A stretch of DNA of 64,000 nucleotides from Caballeronia sp. SL2Y3 (GCF_022879575.1 NZ_CP084260.1:1054001-1118000); one strand, 5' to 3'. Counted from the first letter of the stretch, positions 46,968 to 57,289 are shown. Notes: generated by a model not told the origin, from the sequence alone. Made by a program: numbers and translations.

Positions 46968-48257
46968 CTAGAACGCGTAGTACGGTCCGTTGCCCGCTGG
47001 CGTCGCGCGGCCTTCGAGCGCGGTGAACACGCGTCGGCCGTAGAAGAACGGCAGGCCCCAGTCGAAGTAGCCGCTCGCCGGCCCCGCCAGATTGCTGAAC
47101 GCGTTATTGCTGCTCGACAGGAGCGTCGTCGAACTGGCGACGGAAAACGACACGGCGGCCGACGCGCCGGTCGCGGAACTGAGCGTCGCGTTCAGCGATT
47201 GCGTCGTGGCCGGGCAGTACCACGCGCCGCAGGACGGAAGTGTGGTCGAAGGGAAGAAGAGGCCGTTCGATCCGCTGTCGATGAAGCTCGAGCCGTAGTC
47301 GCTGCCGCCGAAGTTCGTCGAGACGTAGCCTGTGATGGAGTTGGACTTGAGCACCGTCGCCGAGCCCAACAGATTGTTCGCCTGCGATCCGATGCCGAAG
47401 GTCATCGTTCCCGCGACCGTGGACGCGCCTTCGGGCGGCACGGCCGGCAATTCGATCAGCACGCCGTTGTTGTCCGTGGCGAAGCGTGCGACCGGATTCG
47501 TCACTTGCTGCGCGACGGCGACCGTGGTGGCGGAACACGCGCTCGACGTGCAGTCGTAGTACCAGCGCGGCATCGCGGACGCAGCGCAACCGGCGCCGCA
47601 ATCGGCGGTGAACGGCCCGACGCCCAGAATGCCGTTGCCGCGCAGGTTCGACGCGGTGAGCATCGGCAGACCGGACTGACTGCAATCCGTGGCGGCGGCG
47701 GGCACGGCGGAATCGGCGATCAGCTGAACGGAGATCGCGCTCGCCACCTGGCCGGCAAGCCGTACATCGGCCTGGCGCACCGCGCCCCACGTATAACCGG
47801 AGCCGAACACCGCGCATTCCGCGACGACTGAACTGCCCGCGCTGCTCGTCTTGCCCGCCACGAGAGGCAACGCAATCGACGGATCGAGCGCGGACGCGAG
47901 CACGCGCAAGCCTTGCGAGCCGGTATCCACCTGAATGTTGTCGATGGTCTGGCACTTGTTCGTGCCGGGTACGCAGAGGGTGACGCTCGTTTGCAGCATG
48001 TTGCGCGTGCCGGTGGAAATGCGCGTGACTTGAATGGGCTGCACGTTGGGCGTCACAGACTGAACGACGACGTTGCTCGCGGCGCTCGGCGGGCTAGCGG
48101 CAACCGGCGCGCTGGCCGGGGCGGGCGTGCTTGCTGCCGATGGTGCCGGCGCGGCTGGCGAAGCGGTCGTCGTGTTTCCCGAGCCGCCGCCGCCACAAGC
48201 GTGAAGCAGCAGGCAGACGGCGATCACGGGCAGGCGGCAAAGCGTGCGGATGGTCAT
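46968..48257 (-). CDS. DUF3443 lipoprotein with pepsin-like aspartic motifs
   Basis: The protein of 429 residues has a lipobox (LLLHAC, Cys21), a Ser/Ala/Pro-rich linker (about 28-62) and a conserved part matching DUF3443. In order it shows VDTGSQGLRVLAS (D111), NGILGVGPF (208-216), FIDSGSNGLFFPS (D327) and a C-terminal FDWGLPFFYGRRVFTALEGR, which parallel the two DTG sites, the NGILGL motif and the final segment of pepsins. Ten further Cys fit disulfides outside the cytoplasm. It follows a DUF2844 gene by 17 bp. Protease function is an inference; the family has no assigned role that I know. Confidence 0.85.
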   Translation of the reverse strand: MTIRTLCRLPVIAVCLLLHACGGGGSGNTTTASPAAPAPSAASTPAPASAPVAASPPSAASNVVVQSVTPNVQPIQVTRISTGTRNMLQTSVTLCVPGTNKCQTIDNIQVDTGSQGLRVLASALDPSIALPLVAGKTSSAGSSVVAECAVFGSGYTWGAVRQADVRLAGQVASAISVQLIADSAVPAAATDCSQSGLPMLTASNLRGNGILGVGPFTADCGAGCAASAMPRWYYDCTSSACSATTVAVAQQVTNPVARFATDNNGVLIELPAVPPEGASTVAGTMTFGIGSQANNLLGSATVLKSNSITGYVSTNFGGSDYGSSFIDSGSNGLFFPSTTLPSCGAWYCPATTQSLNATLSSATGASAAVSFSVASSTTLLSSSNNAFSNLAGPASGYFDWGLPFFYGRRVFTALEGRATPAGNGPYYAF

Positions 48258-48274
48258 GGCTGGTCTCTCGCGCT

Positions 48275-48730
48275 TTATTGGATATCCGCTGCCGATACGC
48301 CCGCCGGCAACGCGCTCATGAGCCACGCGCGCCCGCTGAATTCCCGCAGGCGCGTCCGATTCTCGACTCTCAGATCCGCGTCCGACACGCGGGCCGTGTG
48401 CAGCCCGGCATCGCCCGCCGTGGCGCTTGCGCCTTCCCGAAAGCGCGAGAAGTAAGCGCCGAGCAACGCCTCGACGTTCGGCATCGCCGGTCCGCGCCAC
48501 GAGACGGCGTACACGGTGCCGGCCGCATCGACGTATTCGCGCAGCACGATGCCGTGCGGATCTGTCGTCTCGCGGTAGGTCGCGAGCCCGCTCTGTGCCC
48601 GGTGGACTACCGGGCCGTCCGCTGCGTCCGACGCGCGCTTGGTCGCGCCGAGTTGCGCATGGCACAGCGTGCTGACGCCGAGCGCGATGCAGGCGGCGGC
48701 AAGGTACTGAGGACATCTTATGTTTCGCAT
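48275..48730 (-). CDS. DUF2844 secreted protein
   Basis: The protein of 151 residues has a signal peptide with likely cleavage after CHA (25/26). The rest is soluble and resembles DUF2844 (TYRETTDPHGIVLREYVDAAGTVYAVSWRGPAMPN). It is the first gene of a pair with DUF3443 and is probably periplasmic or exported with it. ATG 48730 is used; the open frame upstream to 48769 has no clear ribosome binding site. Its role is unknown; as the partner of a possible protease it could be a chaperone, inhibitor or substrate. Confidence 0.85.
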   Translation of the reverse strand: MRNIRCPQYLAAACIALGVSTLCHAQLGATKRASDAADGPVVHRAQSGLATYRETTDPHGIVLREYVDAAGTVYAVSWRGPAMPNVEALLGAYFSRFREGASATAGDAGLHTARVSDADLRVENRTRLREFSGRAWLMSALPAGVSAADIQ

Positions 48731-49119
48731 CGTTGTCTCCGATTGTTCTAGGAGCAATCCTATTTTCAAGACAGAATTCTAAGATGAATGCGAAGGCGAG
48801 CGATACGGGAACGAGCGCGCTAGGAAAGCGACGGAAAAACGCAGAGAAGTCCGAAAATTCAAGACGTTGCGGAAAACGGAACGGCACATTGCCGATTTGC
48901 GCGAATGTCATAAATTGTCAAATGTGTGCGACGGCGGTCTAATAAGGATGGGGATCGACTCCATCGTCGCGCGTCGATCGCGGCCAGAAGAATGCGATGT
49001 CATCCGGTCGCGCCCGGCGAGTCGCTTACCCCTCTTTTTGCACGGCGTTGCGCCGGACCGGTAAAATGCTGGGTTGATCCACGGACGACCCCGTGGCGTA
49101 GCGGAAGGACTTTCCAGAC
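48731..49119. other. Divergent intergenic region before DUF2844 and bamC
   Basis: A 389-bp gap without a convincing gene. The part next to DUF2844 (48740-48790) is AT-rich and likely holds its promoter. TTGCAC and TAAAAT (49038-49067) are a weak promoter candidate for bamC. A small CCACGG/CCGTGG hairpin lies at 49079-49096 in the bamC leader. Confidence 0.5.
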
Positions 49120-50322
49120 ATGACAGATTTTCGTGTAACCAAGCGGATGGCTGCGCTTTTCGCGGTGGCCGGAATCGTGGCGGGTTGCGGCACCTCATCG
49201 CCCACCGCGATCAACTACAAGAGCGATCAACGCTCGAAGCAATCGTCGCTCGCCGTTCCGCCGAACCTTCTCGACGAAGCGGTCGACCAGCGTTCGTTGC
49301 CGCCGCAAGGCGGGCAGGCGTCGCTCTCGGATCTTCAGCAGGTTCAGAAAGTCGCGCCGAACGCGCCCACCGTGGTGCCGCCGGTTTCGGGCATGCATAT
49401 CCAGCGCGACGGCGCGGAGCGCTGGCTCGTCATCGACAACAAATCGCCCGATCAGGTCTGGCCGCAGATCCGCCGCTTCTGGCAGGAGCAGGGCTTCCTG
49501 CTCGTCGTCGATTCGCGCGACAAGGGCGTGATGGAAACCGACTGGAACGAAACGCATCCGCAGATTTCGGACGGCCTTATCCGCGACACGCTCGCGAAGG
49601 CCACCGGCAATTCGTATGTGACGGCCGAGCGCAACAAGTACCGCACGCGTCTGGAAGCGGGATCGAACGGCGGCACCTACGTGTTCATCAGCCAGAAGGG
49701 CATGCGTGAGGCGCTGACCGGCGTCAACAACGACACAAGCCAGTGGCAGGCGCGTCCGAACGATCCGGCGCTCGAAAACGAATACCTGAAGCGGCTGATG
49801 TCGTCGCTGGCAATCGCTGACTCTCGCCAGGCGGCGGGTGTCGCGGGCGCAGGCGACACGGCCGCATCCGCGAACGCGCAGCCCGCGAAGGGCGGCGATA
49901 ACAAGGCGGCCGCCACGGCCGCGCAGAACGTCGCGAACGCCGGCAATAGCCCGATTCGCAATGAGACGGTGCCGCGGGCCGAGTCCGCGCAACTCACGTT
50001 GCCCGAAGCGTACGACCGCGCGTGGCTGCGCGTGGGCATTGCGCTCGACCGTGCAAACTTCACGGTGGACGACCGGGACCGGGCGCGCGGCGTCTACTTC
50101 GTGCGTTATGCCGACCCGAACGACAAGTCGGCCCGCGAGCAAGGGTTCTGGAGCCAGGTTTTCCACGGCCGCAAGGAAATCGCCGTGAAGCAGTATCAGG
50201 TCAACGTGCGCGCCATTACCGAAGGCGAAACGCGCGTGGCGATCGTCGATGACAAGGGCCAGGTGGATTCGTCTCCGCAAGCGCGGCAGATCATGGCATT
50301 GCTGGCTGATCAGATCAGCTGA
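49120..50322 (+). CDS. bamC: Outer-membrane assembly lipoprotein BamC
   Basis: The protein of 400 residues has a lipobox (VAGC, Cys23) and two helix-grip domains (about 95-230 and 295-395) joined by an Ala/Gly-rich linker. SSPTAINYKSDQRSKQSSLAVPPNL near the N-terminus is the BamC segment that lies along BamD. BamC is an accessory part of the beta-barrel assembly machine at the outer membrane. Start ATG 49120 has GGAAGGAC upstream. Unlike many proteobacteria, no dapA gene lies before it. Confidence 0.92.
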   Translation: MTDFRVTKRMAALFAVAGIVAGCGTSSPTAINYKSDQRSKQSSLAVPPNLLDEAVDQRSLPPQGGQASLSDLQQVQKVAPNAPTVVPPVSGMHIQRDGAERWLVIDNKSPDQVWPQIRRFWQEQGFLLVVDSRDKGVMETDWNETHPQISDGLIRDTLAKATGNSYVTAERNKYRTRLEAGSNGGTYVFISQKGMREALTGVNNDTSQWQARPNDPALENEYLKRLMSSLAIADSRQAAGVAGAGDTAASANAQPAKGGDNKAAATAAQNVANAGNSPIRNETVPRAESAQLTLPEAYDRAWLRVGIALDRANFTVDDRDRARGVYFVRYADPNDKSAREQGFWSQVFHGRKEIAVKQYQVNVRAITEGETRVAIVDDKGQVDSSPQARQIMALLADQIS

Positions 50323-50360
50323 TCCGGCGTCTGAAGCGCACAGTCGCTCAGCGCTATGAG

Positions 50361-50390
50361 AACCGCCTCTTCACGAGGCGGTTTTTTTTC
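50361..50390 (+). terminator. Intrinsic terminator after bamC
   Basis: AACCGCCTC-TTCAC-GAGGCGGTT with eight T, 38 bp after the stop codon. Confidence 0.88.
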
Positions 50391-50474
50391 GCCACGCATA
50401 CAGGCGAACCGCGGAGTCTGGCGCCGAATGCAAAGTGCGCCGACAGACGAATTGCATGCGAAGAGCGTGCTTAT

Positions 50475-50514
50475 ATTGCGCAGAGGATTCTTTTCATCAT
50501 CCAATGTGCGCAAT
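50475..50514. promoter_or_regulatory. Inverted repeat ATTGCGCA...TGCGCAAT
   Basis: Two perfect 8-bp inverted copies lie 24 bp apart (centre distance 32 bp) in the AT-richer stretch upstream of the candidate RNA. They may be operator half-sites for a dimer pair. No regulator is suggested. Confidence 0.4.
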
Positions 50515-50529
50515 AGCTTATAAAAAAAT

Positions 50530-50706
50530 CACGGGGGACAGTACATTGCGGTCATGGCGTGATTGACGCGCCGCCGCTCGATTCAGAGCAGCAAGTCACC
50601 CGCAGACAACACCCGATAACGGCTCGCGGCAGCGAGTCCCGATGGCCCCGTCGCCTATCCTCGTAGGGCGACGGCTTTTGCCCGCGTTCCACCCGGAACG
50701 CGGGTT
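50530..50706 (+). ncRNA. Candidate structured RNA with tandem hairpins
   Basis: The gap 50391-50800 has no credible gene. Within it GGCTCGC/GCGAGTC (about 50621-50637), CGTCGCC/GGCGACG (about 50649-50673) and CCCGCGTTCC/GGAACGCGGG followed by TTTTTT (50680-50706) form three hairpins in a row, the last a good terminator. A preceding AT-rich stretch with TATAAA near 50519 could be its promoter, but no good -35 is present. It could also be only double termination after bamC. I could not match it to a known RNA class. Confidence 0.35.
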
Positions 50707-50707
50707 T
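50680..50707 (+). terminator. Intrinsic terminator before the monooxygenase gene
   Basis: CCCGCGTTCC-ACCC-GGAACGCGGG followed by TTTTTTC. Confidence 0.8.
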
Positions 50708-50800
50708 TTTCTTTGCGCGTTTAAATCGTTCCCGGCGCGTTTTGCGTCACGCGTTTATGCTTTGCTTTTAATCGTTTATTGAAGACAGGAGAGAACGCGT

Positions 50801-51091
50801 ATGTCAGAAGTCGCCGTGGTCGCCATTTTTATCGCCAAGCCGGGAAAAGAAGAAGAGTTGCGGCAAGTGCTGGAAGCCAACGTCGAACCGACGCGCCAGG
50901 AACGCGGCGCGCTTCAGTACGATCTGCATCGCGACATCAAGGAGCCGCGCCGCTTTATCTTCGTCGAACGTTGGGAAAGCGAAGCCGCGCTCGCAGACCA
51001 CGGCCAGACCGCGCACATTCAGGCGTTCAGGGCCAAGGCTCCCGAACTCTATGAACACGGCGAAGTGCACGTCGCGAGCAAGCTGCTCTGA
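50801..51091 (+). CDS. Antibiotic-biosynthesis-monooxygenase (ABM) domain protein
   Basis: The protein of 96 residues is one ferredoxin-like ABM domain (VAVVAIFIAKPGKEEELRQVLEANVEPTRQERGALQYDL and later FIFVERWESEAALADHGQTAHIQAF). Such small proteins include YgiN-type quinol monooxygenases; here the activity is not known. AGGAGAG lies 5 bases before the ATG at 50801. Confidence 0.88.
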   Translation: MSEVAVVAIFIAKPGKEEELRQVLEANVEPTRQERGALQYDLHRDIKEPRRFIFVERWESEAALADHGQTAHIQAFRAKAPELYEHGEVHVASKLL

Positions 51092-51100
51092 AGCAAGTCG

Positions 51101-51361
51101 TCAGTGCGTTTCGTGCGGGACATCCAGGATCAGGATGATGGTCCAGTCCGCTTCGCCGTCATGGTGATACTGACGTTCCGCCACGATAAACGGCTGCTGC
51201 TTGCCTGCCGGCCCGAGAAACAGCACGTCGCCTTCCATCGGCAGGCACTCGACCGGCGGCAGCGCCAGGAACGCGTCCTTGTTGGCGTTGCGCGGCATCA
51301 GTTTCTCGATCTTGCGCGATGCCGCGTCGGTCCATTCGATATCGAGTTGAATATTGCTCAT
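51101..51361 (-). CDS. Small hypothetical protein
   Basis: The protein of 86 residues is soluble and acidic (SNIQLDIEWTDAASRKIEKL; later MEGDVLFLGPAGKQQPFIVAERQYHHDG). I do not recognise a named family. Start ATG 51361 is taken since the upstream extension to 51460 has no conserved look. It is convergent with the ABM gene. Confidence 0.7.
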   Translation of the reverse strand: MSNIQLDIEWTDAASRKIEKLMPRNANKDAFLALPPVECLPMEGDVLFLGPAGKQQPFIVAERQYHHDGEADWTIILILDVPHETH

Positions 51362-51465
51362 GCTGTCGTTCGCACGCGAGTGCGCTCCACGGTTGAATCG
51401 TTGAAAAAGACGATGCGCAATGTAGCACACGCCATGCGTTCCCCGTGACGCGCCTCGCATGTGCG

Positions 51466-51500
51466 AACGGCCCGCGGGCGTGAACCCGCGGGCCGTTTTT
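51466..51500 (+). terminator. Strong GC hairpin between aceB and the small gene
   Basis: AACGGCCCGCGGG and CCCGCGGGCCGTT pair with a 6-base loop; T follows only on the plus strand. It lies in the gap after the aceB stop at 51526 on the minus strand, where it may still end aceB by stem strength. Confidence 0.6.
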
Positions 51501-51525
51501 CATGCGGTACGCAAGGACGCGCGTT

Positions 51526-53136
51526 TCAGATTTCTTCGTACAGCGGCAGCGTCAGGAATTCGGTGAACTGCTCCGAGGTCGACATCGTTTCGAAGATCTT
51601 CGCGGCGCGCTCATACGGCTTCGTATCGCTGCCCGCGCCGCCGACGCTTTGTTTCACCTTCTCCAGTTCGTCGATGATGATCTCGCGCACCATCGCGGCC
51701 GTGACCTTGCGGCCGTCTTCGAGCTTGCCCTTCGGCGAACGAATCCACTGCCACACTTGCGAGCGCGAAATCTCCGCCGTGGCGGCGTCTTCCATCAGGT
51801 TGTGAATCGGCACGCAGCCATTGCCCGCAAGCCACGATCCGAGGTAATGGATGCCGACGTTCACGTTGTTGCGCAGGCCCGCTTCGGTGATCGGCGCTTC
51901 CGGGCGGAAATCGAGCAAGTCGTGCGCGGTCACTTGCACATCGGGGCGCTGCTTTTCGATCTGATTCGGCTTGTCGCCGAGCACCTTGACGAACTCTTCC
52001 ATCGCGACCGGCACGAGCCCCGGGTGCGCGACCCAGCCGCCGTCGTAGCCGTCGGTGGCATCGCGCGCCTTGTCGGAGCGCACGCCGCCCATCGCCTTGT
52101 CGTTCGCGGCGGGATCGTTCTTGATCGGAATCAGCGCGGACATGCCGCCGATGGCGGGCGCGTTGCGCTTGTGGCACGTCTTCAGCAATTCGAGCGCGTA
52201 GGCGCGCATGAACGGCACCGTCATCGTGATCTGCGAACGGTCCGCGAGGCAGAAGTCGGGATCGTTCTTGAACTTCTTGATCGCCGAGAAAATGTAGTCC
52301 CAGCGGCCCGCGTTCAGGCCGGCGCTATGTTCGCGCAGCTCATAGAGAATCTCGTCCATTTCGAACGCGGCGAGAATCGTCTCGACGAGCACGGTCGCGC
52401 GAATCGTGCCGCGCGGGATGCCGACGCCTTCCTGCGCCGAGATGAAGATGTCGTTCCACAGACGCGCTTCGAGATGGCTTTCCATCTTCGGCAGATAGAA
52501 GTACGGGCCGCTGCCGCGAGCGATCAGTTCCTTCGCGTTGTGGAAGAGATAAAGCGCGAAGTCGAAGATGCCGCCCGACACGCGCTGGCCGTCGACGGTC
52601 ACGTGCTTCTCGTCGAGATGCCAGCCGCGCGGACGCACGATCAGCGTCGCGGTCTTGTCGTTGAGCGTGTACGACTTGCCGTTCTGCTCGAGCGAGATCG
52701 TCCGGCGCACGGCTTCTTTGAGGTTGATCTGGCCGACGATCTGGTTCTCCCACGCGGGCGCGTTCGAATCCTCGAAGTCGGTCATGTACGAATCCGCGCC
52801 GGAGTTGAGCGCGTTGATGATCATCTTGCGCTCGACCGGGCCGGTGATTTCGACGCGCCGGCATTGCAGATCCTTCGGCAGCGGCGCGACGGTCCAGTCG
52901 CCTTCGCGGATCGCCTTCGATTCTTCGAGAAAGCCGGGGCGCTCGCCCGCGTCGAGGCGCTTGGTGCGCTCCAAGCGCGCGGCGAGCAGTTCCTGACGGC
53001 GCGGCTCGAACCGGCGATGCAGCATTGCGACGAACGCGAGCGCCCCGGGCGTCAGAATGGCTTCGAAGCCGGGCTTGATCTCAGCCGAAATGGCCATGCC
53101 TTCCGGCAACGCGAGCGGGTTCGAAGGGTGCGTCAT
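51526..53136 (-). CDS. aceB: Malate synthase A
   Basis: The protein of 536 residues is the glyoxylate-shunt enzyme that joins acetyl-CoA and glyoxylate. The family signature [16 protein letters not shown] is present, with [13 protein letters not shown] and the catalytic region [13 protein letters not shown]. Length fits malate synthase A (about 530), not the 720-residue G form. The haloacid dehalogenase gene lies 42 bp upstream on the same strand and could be cotranscribed. Isocitrate lyase is about 2.5 kb away on the same strand. Confidence 0.97.
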   Translation of the reverse strand: MTHPSNPLALPEGMAISAEIKPGFEAILTPGALAFVAMLHRRFEPRRQELLAARLERTKRLDAGERPGFLEESKAIREGDWTVAPLPKDLQCRRVEITGPVERKMIINALNSGADSYMTDFEDSNAPAWENQIVGQINLKEAVRRTISLEQNGKSYTLNDKTATLIVRPRGWHLDEKHVTVDGQRVSGGIFDFALYLFHNAKELIARGSGPYFYLPKMESHLEARLWNDIFISAQEGVGIPRGTIRATVLVETILAAFEMDEILYELREHSAGLNAGRWDYIFSAIKKFKNDPDFCLADRSQITMTVPFMRAYALELLKTCHKRNAPAIGGMSALIPIKNDPAANDKAMGGVRSDKARDATDGYDGGWVAHPGLVPVAMEEFVKVLGDKPNQIEKQRPDVQVTAHDLLDFRPEAPITEAGLRNNVNVGIHYLGSWLAGNGCVPIHNLMEDAATAEISRSQVWQWIRSPKGKLEDGRKVTAAMVREIIIDELEKVKQSVGGAGSDTKPYERAAKIFETMSTSEQFTEFLTLPLYEEI

Positions 53137-53178
53137 GTGTTTTCTCCTTGGTCGGTCAGACGGTTTTGCTTTTGGGTT

Positions 53179-54000
53179 CTACTGGTTCGGCGATGACGAG
53201 CGCATTCGCGCGCCCGCGCGATCGGCGGCAAGCGCAATGGGCTGCTGCGCGCAACCCGCTTCGATGAACGCGACGAGTTCGTTCATGCCGCGCCCCATCG
53301 CGCGCGGCGCGACCCCGAGTTCCTCGACCGGCAGGCTCGCGCGATCCAGCCAGAACGTGGTGTAGCCGAACCACGTCGCGCCCGCGATATCCCAGCCGTT
53401 GGACGAGACGAACACGATCTCGCGCGCCGCCGCGCCGAACGCCTGTAGGCCGAGTTCATAGGCGGCGGCGGAGGGCTTGAACGCGCGCACGGCCTCGACC
53501 GACAGCACGTGATCGAAGAAGCCCGTCATGCCGGCGCTTTTGACGGCGATGTCCAGCATCGGCGGATTGCCGTTCGACAGAATCGCGAGCGGCAGACCGT
53601 GACGTTCGCGCAGCGTTTTCAGCGCGGGCAGCGTGTCGGGGAAGGCAGAGAGGCAGGCGTATTCGTCCATCAGGCGCTTCTCGGCAGTGGCCGTCAGCGC
53701 GTCCGTGAGGCCGAGGCGCGCGGCTGCGTATCGCAGCGCGTCGATGGTGATGTCCCAGAACGGCGCGTAGTGGCTGCCGGACGGATCGGCGAGGCTGCGG
53801 AGCTGCGTGTACTCGATCTGCTTCTGGCGCCAAAGCTGGGACAACGCCTGGCCGTTGCCGGGAAAAAGCTGCTCGGCGGCAGCGACGACCGAGTGAACGT
53901 CGAAGAGCGTGCCGTAAGCGTCGAAGATGACTGCGCGGGGAAGAAGATGCGTGGGCGTGGGCGAGGGTGTGGACGATGCGTGTGTCGTTGTGGCCGACAT
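53179..54000 (-). CDS. Haloacid dehalogenase type II, HAD superfamily
   Basis: The protein of 273 residues has nucleophile D27 in VIFDAYGTLFDVHS, SNGNPPML (motif II) and SSNGWDIAGATWFGY, typical of L-2-haloacid dehalogenases, which release halide to give D-2-hydroxyacids. Many homologues are phosphatases with unknown substrate. I use ATG 54000 with GGAG 9 bases upstream; ATG 54015 is the alternative. It is divergent from a LysR gene. Confidence 0.88.
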   Translation of the reverse strand: MSATTTHASSTPSPTPTHLLPRAVIFDAYGTLFDVHSVVAAAEQLFPGNGQALSQLWRQKQIEYTQLRSLADPSGSHYAPFWDITIDALRYAAARLGLTDALTATAEKRLMDEYACLSAFPDTLPALKTLRERHGLPLAILSNGNPPMLDIAVKSAGMTGFFDHVLSVEAVRAFKPSAAAYELGLQAFGAAAREIVFVSSNGWDIAGATWFGYTTFWLDRASLPVEELGVAPRAMGRGMNELVAFIEAGCAQQPIALAADRAGARMRSSSPNQ

Positions 54001-54139
54001 AGCCGTGCGCTCCATAAAGAGGTCGGGGTCGATTCTATTGGTGATCGAACGGGTGGAAAAAGGCCGGCGAGATCACTTGATCTTTTACTTTTACATAGCT
54101 AATCTGTGCGCCAGTGTCCCGCATTGACGAGCAAGACGC

Positions 54140-55054
54140 ATGGATCGGTTCAAGCAGATGGAGACGTTCGCCTCCGTCGCGGCGAAAGGCAGTCTTTCGG
54201 CGGCGGCGCAGGCGGAAGGCATCGCGCCGGCGGTCATCGGCAGAAGGCTGGACGCGCTGGAGGAACGGCTCGGCGTGAAGCTGCTCGTGCGCACGACGCG
54301 CAAGATCACGCTCACGTTCGAAGGCTCCGCGTTTCTCGAAGACTGTCAGCGCATCATCAACGACATGCAGAACGCGGAGGCGAGCGTGTCGGCGGGCGGC
54401 GTGAAGGCGAGCGGGCACGTGCGCGTGTCGGCGCCCGCGGGCTTCGGCCGGCGCCACGTCGCGCCGCTGGTCGCGGCTTTCACGGCGCTGCACCCGGACG
54501 TTTCCGTGAGCCTCGACCTGACGGATCGCATGGTCGATCTCGTGAACGAAGGCTTCGATTGCGCGGTGCGGCTCGGCGAGTTGCCGGATTCGTCGCTGGT
54601 GTCGCTCAAGCTCGGCGAAAACCGGCGCGTCTGCGTGGCGTCGCCCGAGTATCTGCAAAAGCGCGGCAAGCCCGCCACGTTGAGCGCGCTTGCCGATCAC
54701 AACTGCCTCGCGCTCGGCGCGTCCGCCAATCAGCAGCGCGGCTGGGTGTTTCAGCAGGACGGCAAGGTCGTGACGATCAAGGTGTCCGGCACGATGGAAT
54801 GCTCGGACGGCGCGGTGCTCCATGATTGGTGCCTCGAAGGGCGCGGCCTCGCGTGGCGATCTTGGTGGGAAGTGGGCGCCGATATCGGCGCGGGAAGGCT
54901 CGTCAGCGTGCTCGACGATTTCGCCGCGCCGCCCATCGGTATTCACGCTGTGTTTCCGCAGCGCCGGCACCTGCCGTTGCGGGTGCGGCTGTTTCTCGAT
55001 CTGCTCAAGCATACCTATGCCGCTCCGGGATACTGGGAAGCGCTCGTTTCGTAA
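54140..55054 (+). CDS. LysR-family regulator, divergent to the dehalogenase gene
   Basis: The protein of 304 residues has a LysR HTH (1-60, MDRFKQMETFASVAAKGSLS; IGRRLDALEERLGVKLLVRT) and an effector domain. It is transcribed away from the haloacid dehalogenase and aceB genes, which makes them likely targets, with 139 bp between. No clear LysR box was picked. Confidence 0.88.
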   Translation: MDRFKQMETFASVAAKGSLSAAAQAEGIAPAVIGRRLDALEERLGVKLLVRTTRKITLTFEGSAFLEDCQRIINDMQNAEASVSAGGVKASGHVRVSAPAGFGRRHVAPLVAAFTALHPDVSVSLDLTDRMVDLVNEGFDCAVRLGELPDSSLVSLKLGENRRVCVASPEYLQKRGKPATLSALADHNCLALGASANQQRGWVFQQDGKVVTIKVSGTMECSDGAVLHDWCLEGRGLAWRSWWEVGADIGAGRLVSVLDDFAAPPIGIHAVFPQRRHLPLRVRLFLDLLKHTYAAPGYWEALVS

Positions 55055-55156
55055 CGCGACTCGCTACGGATTCCTACTTATCTTGATTTCGATTGCATCG
55101 CCGCGCGGCCGCCTGGCTACAATGAAAGCGTGCCCCGCCGTTCGAAGGAGGACGCC

Positions 55157-55591
55157 ATGTTCAAGCACATCCTGGTACCGACCGACGGCTCGGAGCTGTC
55201 GCAGAAAGCCATAGACGGCGCGATCGACCTCGCGCAGTCGGTCGGCGCGCGCATCACCGCTTACGCGTGTCTGCCGCAGTATCCGTACTCGCCGTTCGCG
55301 GATGTCGCCGTCGAGCCGCCCGACGACTTTCACGCCCGCGCCGAACGCGAGGCGCGCGAGCATCTGCGGGCCGTCGAGCGCGCGGCGGAGGAGGCGGGCG
55401 TGCCGTGCGACAGCGTGACGAGCATCGAGGCGGCGCCGTATATCGGGATCATCGACGCGGCGGAGCAGAAGGGCTGCGACGTCATTCTGATGGCGTCGCA
55501 CGGCCGTCGCGGGCTCGGAAGCCTGCTTATCGGCAGCGAAACGCAGCGCGTGCTGACGCACACGCGCATCCCGGTCATCGTGTACCGCTGA
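55157..55591 (+). CDS. Universal stress protein (UspA family)
   Basis: The protein of 144 residues has the Usp fold with ATP-binding G-x2-G-x9-G-(S/T) at GRRGLGSLLIGSETQ and the starting FKHILVPTDGSELSQKAID. It is the ATP-binding type. AAGGAGG lies 7 bases before the ATG. It sits between the LysR gene and isocitrate lyase, convergent with the latter. Confidence 0.92.
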   Translation: MFKHILVPTDGSELSQKAIDGAIDLAQSVGARITAYACLPQYPYSPFADVAVEPPDDFHARAEREAREHLRAVERAAEEAGVPCDSVTSIEAAPYIGIIDAAEQKGCDVILMASHGRRGLGSLLIGSETQRVLTHTRIPVIVYR

Positions 55592-55681
55592 TGTCGCGGC
55601 GGCCGACGTGCCTACCACGCGCGCCCGGGCCGCCGCTTTCTCTACCGCTCTCCCTGATTCAGCCTGCCCTCGGGCGATGCT

Positions 55682-56989
<1,308 letters not shown>

Positions 56990-57075
56990 GGCGTTTCTCC
57001 TTGAGATTGGGCTGTACACGAAACCGTGGTCGATGCTTTACCGCGTTGTGAGCAATGCCGCAGCGTTTTTGCTCA

Positions 57076-57091
57076 ACTCTTATATAAGAGT
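57076..57091. promoter_or_regulatory. Perfect 16-bp palindrome upstream of aceA
   Basis: ACTCTTATATAAGAGT is a perfect dyad centred about 95 bp before the aceA start. It is likely an operator for a dimeric regulator of the glyoxylate shunt; I cannot name the regulator. Confidence 0.55.
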
Positions 57092-57289
57092 GTAGGCCGG
57101 TCGATGGTCGATAAAAAGCTGTCGCAAGGAGTTTTAGCCGATATAAATTTCTCCTGAAATCAATCGCTTAAGGCCACCTTTCCATAAAGTGAAACGTCCT
57201 TTCCCATGCCGCAATCGCGCCCGTTGTGCCGCGCAGCAAGGCTTTTGCGACGCAAAAAAACGTTGCGCATTATGAAATTCAAAGACGGG

